NCBI GenBank assembly: GCA_025054735.1
Contig: JANWZG010000258.1
Span: forward strand, 1 to 5,672
Direction of reading: 5' to 3'
Source: Cyanobacteriota bacterium
GTDB taxonomy: Bacteria > Cyanobacteriota > Cyanobacteriia > SKYG9
DNA length: 5,672 nt
Position numbers and translations under genes: made by a program. How positions within the stretch are numbered: position 1 is the stretch's first letter; the number at the start of each line of letters is the position of its first letter. Below are positions 1 to 5,672 of the stretch, piece after piece. The notes beneath the pieces were generated by a model. It did no database searches, was not told the DNA's origin, and saw nothing but the letters and a program-made list of their open reading frames with translations.

Positions 1-1764
1 AACGTCCACGTGGTAAGCGCCAATATGCTGTGTGATTCCACCAGCTTCACCTTGAGCAACTTTAGTTTTGCGAATGGAATCAAGTAAGGTTGTTTTTCCA
101 TGATCCACATGACCCATAATCGTAACTACAGGTGGGCGACGCTGGAGATTTTCTAAATCATCCATGTCCAGCATCTCAGTGGTCTTGCGAGCAGTTGATT
201 CTTCCTTTACAGTTTCAACCTCAACTTCGAGGGCCTCTGCCACCATCTGGATGGTGTCAACTTCTAGAGCTTGGTTAATATTGGCAGCAATCCCCTTCAT
301 AAACAGAATCTTAATGACTTCTGTTTCAGGCACAACCAGTAATTGCGCCAATTCTTGCACCGTCATGCGGCCTGTAAGGGTGATTTTCTTAGGTCGTTCT
401 ACTACAGCAGGTTCTTCACGACGATCGCGGCGATTGCGGCTGCGGCCTTCCTCCTCACTGTCTCGATCGACAGACTTTTTCGCCTTTGGTGCCATGGCAG
501 GCTTTGGCTGACTAGCTTTTGGTGGCTTGGGCTTGGCAGGGCGCGCTAGTGATAAGCTCACCAATACAGTTGATGTTGGCACTCTAAGTTCATCGTCGAT
601 AAAATCCTCATCCAAGTCGTCGTCTAGCAACACTAGATCACGCCGTTTGCCCTTTGTTGCCGACTTACCTGGCTTCTGGCGTGATTCTAGCAGCTCATCA
701 TCATCTTCATCTCGCTCCCTATCTCGCTTTAGACGAGGGGCTGATGGGCGGCGTAGTTTGAAATCTTCAGCCTCACCTAAGTCCAGAGGGTTGATGACGA
801 CACCGACTGAATCCAAGTTTTGAGATTGGACGACATTCTTTCTATCGGGCTGAGTCTCGCGTTGGCTATCAGATGTAACCCGCTTTGGTCGCTGGATTTC
901 GGGGATTGATCGTGGCTTACTGTTAACTGACGAACTATCTGTCTGATCAGCCGTCTTATCCTGCTGCTTTCTCAGGGCAGATGGCTTGGGCAACACAGGC
1001 TTTGTCGGCGAGGCTGACCCGTTGGTTGAAGGTCTCTCAGATGGGCGATCGTCTACTTTCCCCGCTGCATCTGAGCGCACAGGCTTAGGAATCGGTCGCT
1101 TTACCAAATTGGGCGGCGACGTAACCCGCTTAACCGGTTCAGATTGGGATGTTGCATCAGCACTACCTGGGGAACGATCTCTAACGGGCTTAGGAGGCTG
1201 CTTTGCGGGCGAGGCTTGGGGGCGACTCACGGGTGGGGTAACGACACTGCCTACAGGCTCAGTAGCAGTAGGCGGCTTCGCAATAGGAGCTGGAGCCGGA
1301 TCTACACTGGCCGGTCGAGGCGGTGAAGCAGGCTGTCCTGCAGGCACGTTAGTCTCCTCAGGCTTAGCAGGAACGGATACCTTTTGAGACTCAACAACAT
1401 CAGATGAATCGGTAGTAGGTGACTGAACTGAACGCGGTGGCTGAGGCACTTCCAATGGACTAATTCGACGAACTTCCAAGATTTGCTGCTTCTGGATGCT
1501 TGGACGTTCTACTAACTTTTCTGTTGACTTCTTAGTAATCAAGTTTGACGATGACGCACTTTTTGGGGATGGTGACTTGCCTTGAGAAACAGGGCGAGCC
1601 GTGTAGGACTGAGCAGCATCTCGGATACGAGCTGCATCATCCTCTGAGATTGTACTACTGTGACTCTTCGCTTGAATATTCAATTGTTCACAGACTGTAA
1701 GAATATCCCGATTATCGAGATTCAAATCTTTTGACAGCTCATAAATTCTAACTTTGCCGTTCAT
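1..1764 (-). CDS. infB: Translation initiation factor IF-2, N-terminal part (partial, runs off left edge)
   Basis: IF-2 is the GTPase that brings fMet-tRNA to the 30S subunit and promotes 50S joining, in the cytoplasm. I translated the minus strand by hand from the ATG at 1764-1762 and it stays open for 588 codons to the window edge, with no frameshift. Residues 1-50 form an IF2_N domain starting MNGKVRIYELSKDLNLDNRD. Residues about 51-450 are a disordered Pro/Ser/Lys/Arg-rich linker with acidic clusters at 348-360 and 381-392. A second IF2_N domain spans about 461-515. The GTPase domain begins near 548, with the G1 P-loop GHVDHGKT at 551-558 and the switch-I segment GGITQHIGAY at 575-584 (G2 Thr578). 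The rest of the G domain and the C-terminal domains (roughly 450-500 residues, judging from cyanobacterial IF-2 lengths) lie outside the window. A GAGG at 1775-1778, ten bases upstream, supports this start. The gene lies downstream of ylxR on the same strand, as is usual. Confidence 0.97.
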   Translation of the reverse strand, partial: MNGKVRIYELSKDLNLDNRDILTVCEQLNIQAKSHSSTISEDDAARIRDAAQSYTARPVSQGKSPSPKSASSSNLITKKSTEKLVERPSIQKQQILEVRRISPLEVPQPPRSVQSPTTDSSDVVESQKVSVPAKPEETNVPAGQPASPPRPASVDPAPAPIAKPPTATEPVGSVVTPPVSRPQASPAKQPPKPVRDRSPGSADATSQSEPVKRVTSPPNLVKRPIPKPVRSDAAGKVDDRPSERPSTNGSASPTKPVLPKPSALRKQQDKTADQTDSSSVNSKPRSIPEIQRPKRVTSDSQRETQPDRKNVVQSQNLDSVGVVINPLDLGEAEDFKLRRPSAPRLKRDRERDEDDDELLESRQKPGKSATKGKRRDLVLLDDDLDEDFIDDELRVPTSTVLVSLSLARPAKPKPPKASQPKPAMAPKAKKSVDRDSEEEGRSRNRRDRREEPAVVERPKKITLTGRMTVQELAQLLVVPETEVIKILFMKGIAANINQALEVDTIQMVAEALEVEVETVKEESTARKTTEMLDMDDLENLQRRPPVVTIMGHVDHGKTTLLDSIRKTKVAQGEAGGITQHIGAYHVDV

Positions 1765-1942
1765 CCAGTATCTACCTCGTACATCTGCAAGTTTGTTACA
1801 TAGTGTCTTACCGCCTTTCTATAGACGACCAATCACGATTCGGACTGCTGATTAAGCGCGATAACCCCGATGCTTTGAGACCATTGGCAACTGATGACGA
1901 AACCTAACCCGAAACATTTATGTCAACTCAAGCCTCAGAATC
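1765..1942. other. 178-base gap between ylxR and infB (infB leader)
   Basis: No gene is supported here. On the minus strand a TTGACA occurs at 1926-1921, but at 16-18 base spacing the possible -10 words (AGGTTT, GTTTCG, TTTCGT) are poor. A TATAGA at about 1824-1819 has no good -35. The region may be a read-through operon spacer, an untranslated leader of infB, or both. No U-tract terminator was found, so co-transcription of infB with ylxR is possible. Confidence 0.5.
1775..1778 (-). promoter_or_regulatory. Ribosome binding site of infB
   Basis: The minus strand reads GAGG here, ten bases before the infB ATG. The spacing is slightly long, but no in-frame alternative start is seen just upstream, and the protein N-terminus matches other cyanobacterial IF-2 proteins. 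Confidence 0.5.
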
Positions 1943-2227
1943 TTATGATTGAGTTTGCTCAGCTACAGACGACTGAGCAACCTGAGAGAGTCGTTGCCAT
2001 AGAGTCTGGTAAAGTTCGGGAGGAATACTAGCTTTCAATGCCCGTCCCAACCGATTTTTTTGTTGTGCTAGCTTCAAGCAACTAGCCTGAGGACAAAGAT
2101 ACGCAGAGCGACCCATGCCCTGATCTAATTGTACTGCCTGGGATGGGTAAACCCTGACAACTCGCCAAAAATCTGCCTTAAGAGCTACTCGACGGCAACT
2201 GACACAGCGACGATAATTCGGCTCCAT
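1943..2227 (-). CDS. ylxR: YlxR/RnpM family (DUF448) RNA-binding protein
   Basis: This is a 94-residue protein of the YlxR (DUF448) family. The Bacillus member, RnpM, binds RNA and modulates RNase P; in cyanobacteria the function is inferred by homology only. Family hallmarks are the basic N-terminus with RRCVSCRR at 6-13, the segment WRVVRVYP at 21-28, and the core GMGRSAYLCP at 37-46 followed by the basic KNRLGRALK at 57-65. Four cysteines (8, 11, 45, 50) form a CxxC plus CxxxxC pattern that could bind a metal. The tail from about residue 82 is Ser/Gln-rich. The ATG at 2227-2225 shares its A with the glgB TAA stop (TAATG), and no Shine-Dalgarno sequence is visible before it, which suggests translation coupled to glgB. 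The family commonly sits between nusA and infB; here infB follows, but glgB is upstream. Confidence 0.93.
   Translation of the reverse strand: MEPNYRRCVSCRRVALKADFWRVVRVYPSQAVQLDQGMGRSAYLCPQASCLKLAQQKNRLGRALKASIPPELYQTLWQRLSQVAQSSVAEQTQS
1955..1980 (-). repeat. 8-bp inverted repeat (hairpin) in the 3' end of ylxR
   Basis: TTGCTCAG at 1955-1962 and CTGAGCAA at 1973-1980 are perfect reverse complements separated by ten bases. In ylxR mRNA this could form a hairpin just before the stop codon at 1945-1943. It is not followed by a U tract, so it is not a canonical intrinsic terminator. It may stabilise the mRNA, act as a weak processing site, or be a coding coincidence. Confidence 0.45.
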
Positions 2228-4581
2228 TAGTCAGACGATGACGTGGATGTACTAGCTTTAGCCAGCTTAGTTTTTTGACGATCGAGCTTCAATATTAACA
2301 CTCCTAAGGGAGGCAGACACAAATCTAGGGAGTAAGGGCGATTATGGAATGACCAATCATCAGTCCACTTACCTCCTAAGTTGCCGACGTTACTGCCCCC
2401 ATACCGCCGAGCATCGGTATTTAGCAGTTCTGTGTAGAATCCTGGCTCAGGTACTCCAATGCGGTAATGAGAGTGAGGCTGAGGAGTGAAGTTACATACT
2501 GTTACGATGAAATCTGGCTCGTAGGGTTCATGCTCAGGTAGTTCTTTGCCTAACTTGCTCGGATGTGCTGCCCAGCGAATGAACGACACGACACTGTGAC
2601 GGTTGTCACTACAGTCAATCCATTCAAACCCCTCATGGGAAAAATCTTGAGTGTATAGGGCTGGTTGGCTACGGTAGAGAGCATTCAACTCAGTTACAAA
2701 CCGTTTTAGCGCCTGGTGAGGTTCATATTGCAGCAAATGCCATTCCAGATCAGCCCACACATTCCACTCACTCCACTGACCAAATTCCATACTCATAAAC
2801 AGAGTTTTCTTGCCGGGATGGGTGAACATGTAAGCATAGAGACAGCGGAGATTTGCGAATTTTTGCCACTCGTCACCGGGCATTTTGCCTAGCATATTGC
2901 TCTTACCATGCACAACTTCATCATGGGAGAGTGCTAACATAAAGTTTTCGCTAAAGGCATACATAAGGCTAAAGGTGACGTTGTTTTGATGGAATTGGCG
3001 AAACCAAGGATCCATGTGAAAGTAGTCGAGCATGTCATGCATCCAGCCCATGTTCCATTTCAGGTTGAAGCCTAAGCCTCCAACATAGGTGGGCCAGGAT
3101 ACCATAGGCCACGATGTGGATTCTTCAGCGATTGACAAGATACCTGGAAAATAGCTGAAGATAACGTGATTCACTTGACGTAGGAAATCAGCCGCTTCAA
3201 TATTCTCAGGGCCGCCGTACTGGTTAGGGATCCATTCACCATCCTTACGGCAGTAGTTGAGATAGAGCATAGATGCTACAGCATCAACTCGGATCCCATC
3301 AATGTGGTACCGATCGAACCAAAAGAGTGCATTGGCTACTAAGTAGTTACGCACCTCGTTACGTCCATAATTGAAGACTAAGGTACCCCATTCTTTATGT
3401 TCACCCTTACGAGGGTCAGCATGTTCATAGAGGTGGGTGCCATCGAAGTAAGCTAATCCATGGCCATCTTTGGGAAAGTGTCCAGGTACCCAGTCAACAA
3501 TGACACCAATACCCTCTTGATGACACTGGTCTACAAAATACATAAAGTCTTGGGGAGTGCCATAGCGAGAGGTACAGGCATAGTAACCAGTAACTTGATA
3601 ACCCCAGGAACCATCAAAGGGATGTTCGGCGATCGGCAACAACTCTATGTGGGTAAAGCCCAACTCTTTAACATAGGGGATCAACTTAGCTGCCAGCTCA
3701 CGGTATGTGAGGAAGCGTGCTCCTGGACGCAATTCTGATACCGTCACTACAGGTTCTGGCTCGCCGTTGGGTAATCGAGCTGGTTCTGCCGCATTGGCAT
3801 TAAGCCATGATCCCAAATGCACTTCATAGATTGAGATTGGCTGAGTCAGCGGATTGGAATTGCGTCGAGCTTCCATCCACGCTTGATCGTGCCAGGTGTA
3901 ATTATTGAGGTCAGTAACGATGGAGGCAGTTTTTGGGCGCACCTCTTGCTGAAATCCAAAGGGATCAGATTTTTCGTAACGATGACCTTCACGATTCTTG
4001 ACTTCGTACTTATAGCGAGTACCTACCCCTAGGCCTGGAATGAACAACTCCCAGACACCGCTAGTGCCTTTACGCATCTGATGATTGCGTCCATCCCAGT
4101 GGTTGAAGTCACCGATTACGGAAACGTTACGAGCGTTAGGTGCCCATACAGCGAAATAGACACCCGCAACACCATCAATGTTGTCAAGGTGCGCACCCAG
4201 TTTCTCATAGATGCGATGGTGATTACCTTCGGAGAACAGGTACAAATCATAGTCAGTCAGGCGAGGCGATCGAAACGCATAGGGATCGTAAATAACGCGC
4301 TCGTGATTACCCTCTTTAATCCGGAGTTGATAATTATTGAGGTGGGGACGTTCAAGAAAGCACTCAAAAAATTTGGGATGGTGAACGGAGTGCATTGGGT
4401 GCTCAGTACGGTCGTCTGGACAGATAACCCAAACTGCCTCAGCAGAGGGCAGGTAAGCTCTGATTACCCAACCTTGTTTGCCATCATGGTCGATCGCGTG
4501 AGGTCCCAACACTTCAAAGGGGTCATGATGCTGATTCCAGACAATTCGATCTACTTGATCGCGAGCAACCGCCATCGACAT
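2227..4581 (-). CDS. glgB: 1,4-alpha-glucan (glycogen) branching enzyme, GH13
   Basis: This enzyme cuts alpha-1,4-glucan chains and rejoins them as alpha-1,6 branches, the last step of glycogen synthesis in the cytoplasm. The 784-residue protein is complete. It has an N1 carbohydrate-binding region at about 15-115, a CBM48 domain at about 130-225 (YFAVWAPNARNVSVIGDFN), a GH13 barrel at about 250-640, and a C-terminal beta domain ending near 766. All GH13 signatures are present: DWVPGHF (363-369), GIRVDAVASM with nucleophile Asp433, IAEEST with acid/base Glu486, and LSHDEVVHGK with Asp554. Spacings of 53 and 121 residues equal those of E. coli GlgB (405, 458, 526). Residues 260-289 carry an insertion relative to E. 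coli that I recall from cyanobacterial enzymes. The start could be Met1 or Met3; I kept Met1, which has an AGG six bases upstream (4590-4588). A Ser/Thr-rich tail (777-783) ends at the TAA that overlaps the ylxR start. Confidence 0.98.
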   Translation of the reverse strand: MSMAVARDQVDRIVWNQHHDPFEVLGPHAIDHDGKQGWVIRAYLPSAEAVWVICPDDRTEHPMHSVHHPKFFECFLERPHLNNYQLRIKEGNHERVIYDPYAFRSPRLTDYDLYLFSEGNHHRIYEKLGAHLDNIDGVAGVYFAVWAPNARNVSVIGDFNHWDGRNHQMRKGTSGVWELFIPGLGVGTRYKYEVKNREGHRYEKSDPFGFQQEVRPKTASIVTDLNNYTWHDQAWMEARRNSNPLTQPISIYEVHLGSWLNANAAEPARLPNGEPEPVVTVSELRPGARFLTYRELAAKLIPYVKELGFTHIELLPIAEHPFDGSWGYQVTGYYACTSRYGTPQDFMYFVDQCHQEGIGVIVDWVPGHFPKDGHGLAYFDGTHLYEHADPRKGEHKEWGTLVFNYGRNEVRNYLVANALFWFDRYHIDGIRVDAVASMLYLNYCRKDGEWIPNQYGGPENIEAADFLRQVNHVIFSYFPGILSIAEESTSWPMVSWPTYVGGLGFNLKWNMGWMHDMLDYFHMDPWFRQFHQNNVTFSLMYAFSENFMLALSHDEVVHGKSNMLGKMPGDEWQKFANLRCLYAYMFTHPGKKTLFMSMEFGQWSEWNVWADLEWHLLQYEPHQALKRFVTELNALYRSQPALYTQDFSHEGFEWIDCSDNRHSVVSFIRWAAHPSKLGKELPEHEPYEPDFIVTVCNFTPQPHSHYRIGVPEPGFYTELLNTDARRYGGSNVGNLGGKWTDDWSFHNRPYSLDLCLPPLGVLILKLDRQKTKLAKASTSTSSSD

Positions 4582-4839
4582 GAACTACCTACCCTAACGT
4601 TATGAACGATTAACTACTACAGATTTTTGCACTAAGCGCGTCAGGCAACGGCATGGATTACAGATAGTCGTCAAACATTCACGGTCTCAACAGTGATGCT
4701 CAGCGAATACTGCAATCTGGATGTAGATTAACTTAATTTGGTAACTAATTCTTAACAAAGGGAAACAAACTGTAATTAAACCTGTGCTTAAACCAATGTA
4801 TTGCAATTTGGGAATTCACAGCTAGCTACAGAAGGTTGC
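4582..4839. other. Intergenic region upstream of glgB (258 bases)
   Basis: This stretch lies between the stop of the CCB-like gene and the glgB start and should hold the glgB promoter. No gene is supported. The part from 4725 to 4800 is AT-rich and carries repeated TTAA-type words. Nearer glgB, a weak minus-strand promoter candidate is TTGAGA (4690-4685) with TATCTG (4666-4661) at 18-base spacing; the -10 match is poor. A palindrome AGCTAGCT lies at about 4820-4827. I saw no convincing intrinsic terminator for the CCB-like gene, so read-through into glgB cannot be excluded. Confidence 0.6.
4727..4794. repeat. Phased TTAA-type repeats in the glgB upstream region
   Basis: TTAA cores occur at 4728, 4733, 4752, 4776 and 4788, with related GTAAC at 4741 and GAAAC at 4762. 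The clearest pair is TTAAACC at 4776-4782 and 4788-4794, an exact 7-base direct repeat with a 12-base period. Such phased repeats are typical of tandem response-regulator sites (OmpR/PhoB family). CTTAATTT at 4732-4739 fits the cyanobacterial PHO-box unit PyTTAAPyPy(T/A). The other copies fit less well, so assigning a regulator is speculative, and AT richness alone could produce part of the pattern. Confidence 0.3.
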
Positions 4840-5370
4840 CTATGCTGATGGTTTGAGGTTCAACAACCGTTGAAGATCAGCAAGCTCGTTGCGATGAGCA
4901 GTAACAGTTAGTTCTGTACTACTGCCCTCGCTATCATTCAACTCTGTAATGGTCAAAATCACTTGTTCTAACCGTCTGGCCCTAGACCAATAAAACCAGC
5001 CCGCTAGGGGTGATAGCAGAACAGGAACTGATGTAAACAGGGCTGTGGTGTTGAGTGCCATTGAGAGCACAAGTCCCAGACATAGGAACCCCAGAGCTGC
5101 TAATACTGACAAGAATATTGCTAGGAAGAGACTGGGAGCCACAACACCTTCAAAAACAACCTGGTTCTGTTCGGGATTCAGTTGTGCAATCCGATAGGCA
5201 CGCTGAAAAAAGTATTGTCGCAGTTGTTCTTTCAAGGTGGCATCAGGACGATCGCTCAACAGGCGCACGGTTTCTATGCGATCTTTGACAGAGGCACGGA
5301 TAAAAAAGAACAAGCCCACCGCCAACAAAATAGTTAGCAGTAGTGTGGACGGAATAACCAATGATTCCAT
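4840..5370 (-). CDS. CCB2/CCB4-family membrane protein, cytochrome b6f haem cofactor assembly (DUF2930)
   Basis: This resembles the cyanobacterial 'cofactor assembly of complex C subunit B' proteins. They are homologues of chloroplast CCB2/CCB4, which help attach haem c(i) to cytochrome b6 of the b6f complex at the thylakoid membrane. From the ATG at 5370-5368 it has 176 residues. A first membrane helix spans about 4-24, ending in the family-typical LFFFIRASVKDR. A soluble segment of about 25-78 follows, then a hydrophobic helix at 81-104 and a third at 112-128, and a soluble C-terminus with TVTAHRNELADLQRLLNLKP. The frame extends seven codons upstream to a TTG at 5391-5389. I preferred the ATG because homologues begin close to the VIPSTLLLT segment, but neither start has a good ribosome binding site. 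The bases before the ATG read CCTCCC, and AAAGAG precedes the TTG. The gene is divergent from rpiA. The family assignment is from remembered sequence similarity, and the function is inferred from plants and algae. Confidence 0.85.
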   Translation of the reverse strand: MESLVIPSTLLLTILLAVGLFFFIRASVKDRIETVRLLSDRPDATLKEQLRQYFFQRAYRIAQLNPEQNQVVFEGVVAPSLFLAIFLSVLAALGFLCLGLVLSMALNTTALFTSVPVLLSPLAGWFYWSRARRLEQVILTITELNDSEGSSTELTVTAHRNELADLQRLLNLKPSA

Positions 5371-5525
5371 GGGAGGTAGTGAACAATTCAATGACTCTTT
5401 AACATAAGTTTACAGAAAACTGTTCCCAGAACGAGTCAAAAATGGCTGGATTTTGCGTGGAAGTTTCCCTAGGAAATATTACACTGGAATCGTTTTGACG
5501 CTGTTATTGATGAGGGCTGTAGAGC
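5371..5525. other. Divergent intergenic region between the CCB-like gene and rpiA
   Basis: Both promoters should lie in these 155 bases. For rpiA, a weak candidate is TTGCGT (5453-5458) with TATTAC (5477-5482) at 18-base spacing. For the minus-strand gene, TTGACT (complement of about 5434-5439) has TGTAAA about 19 bases downstream. Small overlapping palindromes lie between 5407 and 5432 (AGTTT/AAACT, ACAG/CTGT, GTTC/GAAC). None is strong enough to name a regulator. Confidence 0.4.
5512..5516 (+). promoter_or_regulatory. Ribosome binding site of rpiA
   Basis: GAGGG lies nine bases before the ATG at 5526. It favours this start over the in-frame ATG at 5556. Confidence 0.6.
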
Positions 5526-5672
5526 ATGGCAACAACGACTGATCCGGCACAACTGATGAAGCAACAGGTAGCGAAGGCTGCTGTCGATTTAGTGCAATCG
5601 GGCATGGTTGTTGGCCTTGGTTCAGGTTCTACCGCAGCATTGGCAATTCAATACCTAGGAGAAAAGCTGCAA
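5526..5672 (+). CDS. rpiA: Ribose-5-phosphate isomerase A, N-terminal part (partial, runs off right edge)
   Basis: RpiA interconverts ribose 5-phosphate and ribulose 5-phosphate in the cytoplasm, serving both the Calvin cycle and the oxidative pentose phosphate pathway in cyanobacteria. Only 49 codons are present, out of about 235 in the family. The visible part begins MATTTDPAQLMKQQVAKAAV. It contains the phosphate-binding loop VGLGSGSTAALAI at 29-41, equivalent to the GxGTGST loop of E. coli RpiA, with Ser in place of the usual Thr. The start at 5526 has a GAGGG at good spacing; Met11 (5556) is an alternative. The catalytic Asp and Lys lie beyond the window. The gene is transcribed away from the CCB-like gene. 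Confidence 0.93.
   Translation, partial: MATTTDPAQLMKQQVAKAAVDLVQSGMVVGLGSGSTAALAIQYLGEKLQ

Noticed and set aside
164..1387. Several plus-strand open frames opposite infB (for example 164-511, 527-823, 986-1387)
   Set aside because: They are antisense to a continuous IF-2 reading frame, have Ser/Arg/Gly-rich translations that mirror its low-complexity linker, and resemble no protein I know.
1..1764. Possible frameshift or break in infB, because of the long low-complexity linker
   Set aside because: Codon-by-codon translation is open throughout, and both IF2_N domains and the G1 motif are in one frame with the start.
1898..1926. TTGACA at 1926-1921 (minus) as the -35 of an infB promoter
   Set aside because: At 16-18 base spacing no acceptable -10 hexamer is present, so I did not annotate a promoter.
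4081..4605. Plus-strand 174-codon open frame opposite the glgB 5' end
   Set aside because: It lies opposite well-conserved glgB domains, shows no recognisable motif, and is best explained as a shadow frame. The same holds for 3460-3738 (opposite glgB) and 5055-5288 (opposite the CCB-like gene).
4796..4814. CCAA...TTGG-type inverted repeat downstream of the CCB-like gene as a terminator
   Set aside because: The stem is only four to five AT-rich pairs and has no U tract on the transcribed strand.
1..5672. Mobile element, CRISPR array, tRNA/rRNA or defence system
   Set aside because: No transposase, terminal repeats, regularly spaced repeats, tRNA-like cloverleaf or defence-type protein was seen. 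The window is filled by housekeeping genes with short spacers.

Overview
The window looks like ordinary chromosomal DNA from a cyanobacterium. The branching enzyme, the IF-2 N-terminus and the YlxR protein all match the cyanobacterial versions of their families. There is also a CCB2/CCB4-type factor for cytochrome b6f haem attachment, which is found only in oxygenic phototrophs. Near-HIP1 sequences (GCGATCG or CGATCGC at about 422, 1045, 3629, 4266, 4491 and 5249) fit this, although I saw no perfect GCGATCGC octamer. I cannot name a genus.

Layout, left to right: the 5' part of infB (IF-2) lies on the minus strand and runs off the left edge just after the first GTPase motifs. A 178-base gap separates it from ylxR (minus). 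The start codon of ylxR overlaps the stop codon of glgB (minus) by one base (TAATG). A 258-base AT-rich region upstream of glgB contains repeated TTAA-type words at roughly 11-12 base spacing. Next is a small membrane protein of the CCB2/CCB4 family (minus). A 155-base divergent promoter region follows, and then the first 49 codons of rpiA (plus), cut by the right edge.

Functionally, the window mixes translation and RNA metabolism (infB, ylxR), carbon storage (glgB), photosynthetic electron transport assembly (CCB factor) and pentose phosphate/Calvin-cycle metabolism (rpiA). The most unusual point is the arrangement: ylxR, which normally follows nusA and precedes infB, is here apparently coupled translationally to glgB. 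I found no mobile element, CRISPR array, RNA gene or defence system, and nothing that clearly amounts to a new biological system. Other leads are modest: possible regulatory repeats ahead of glgB, a hairpin in the ylxR 3' end, nested small palindromes between the CCB gene and rpiA, and a cysteine arrangement in YlxR that might bind metal.
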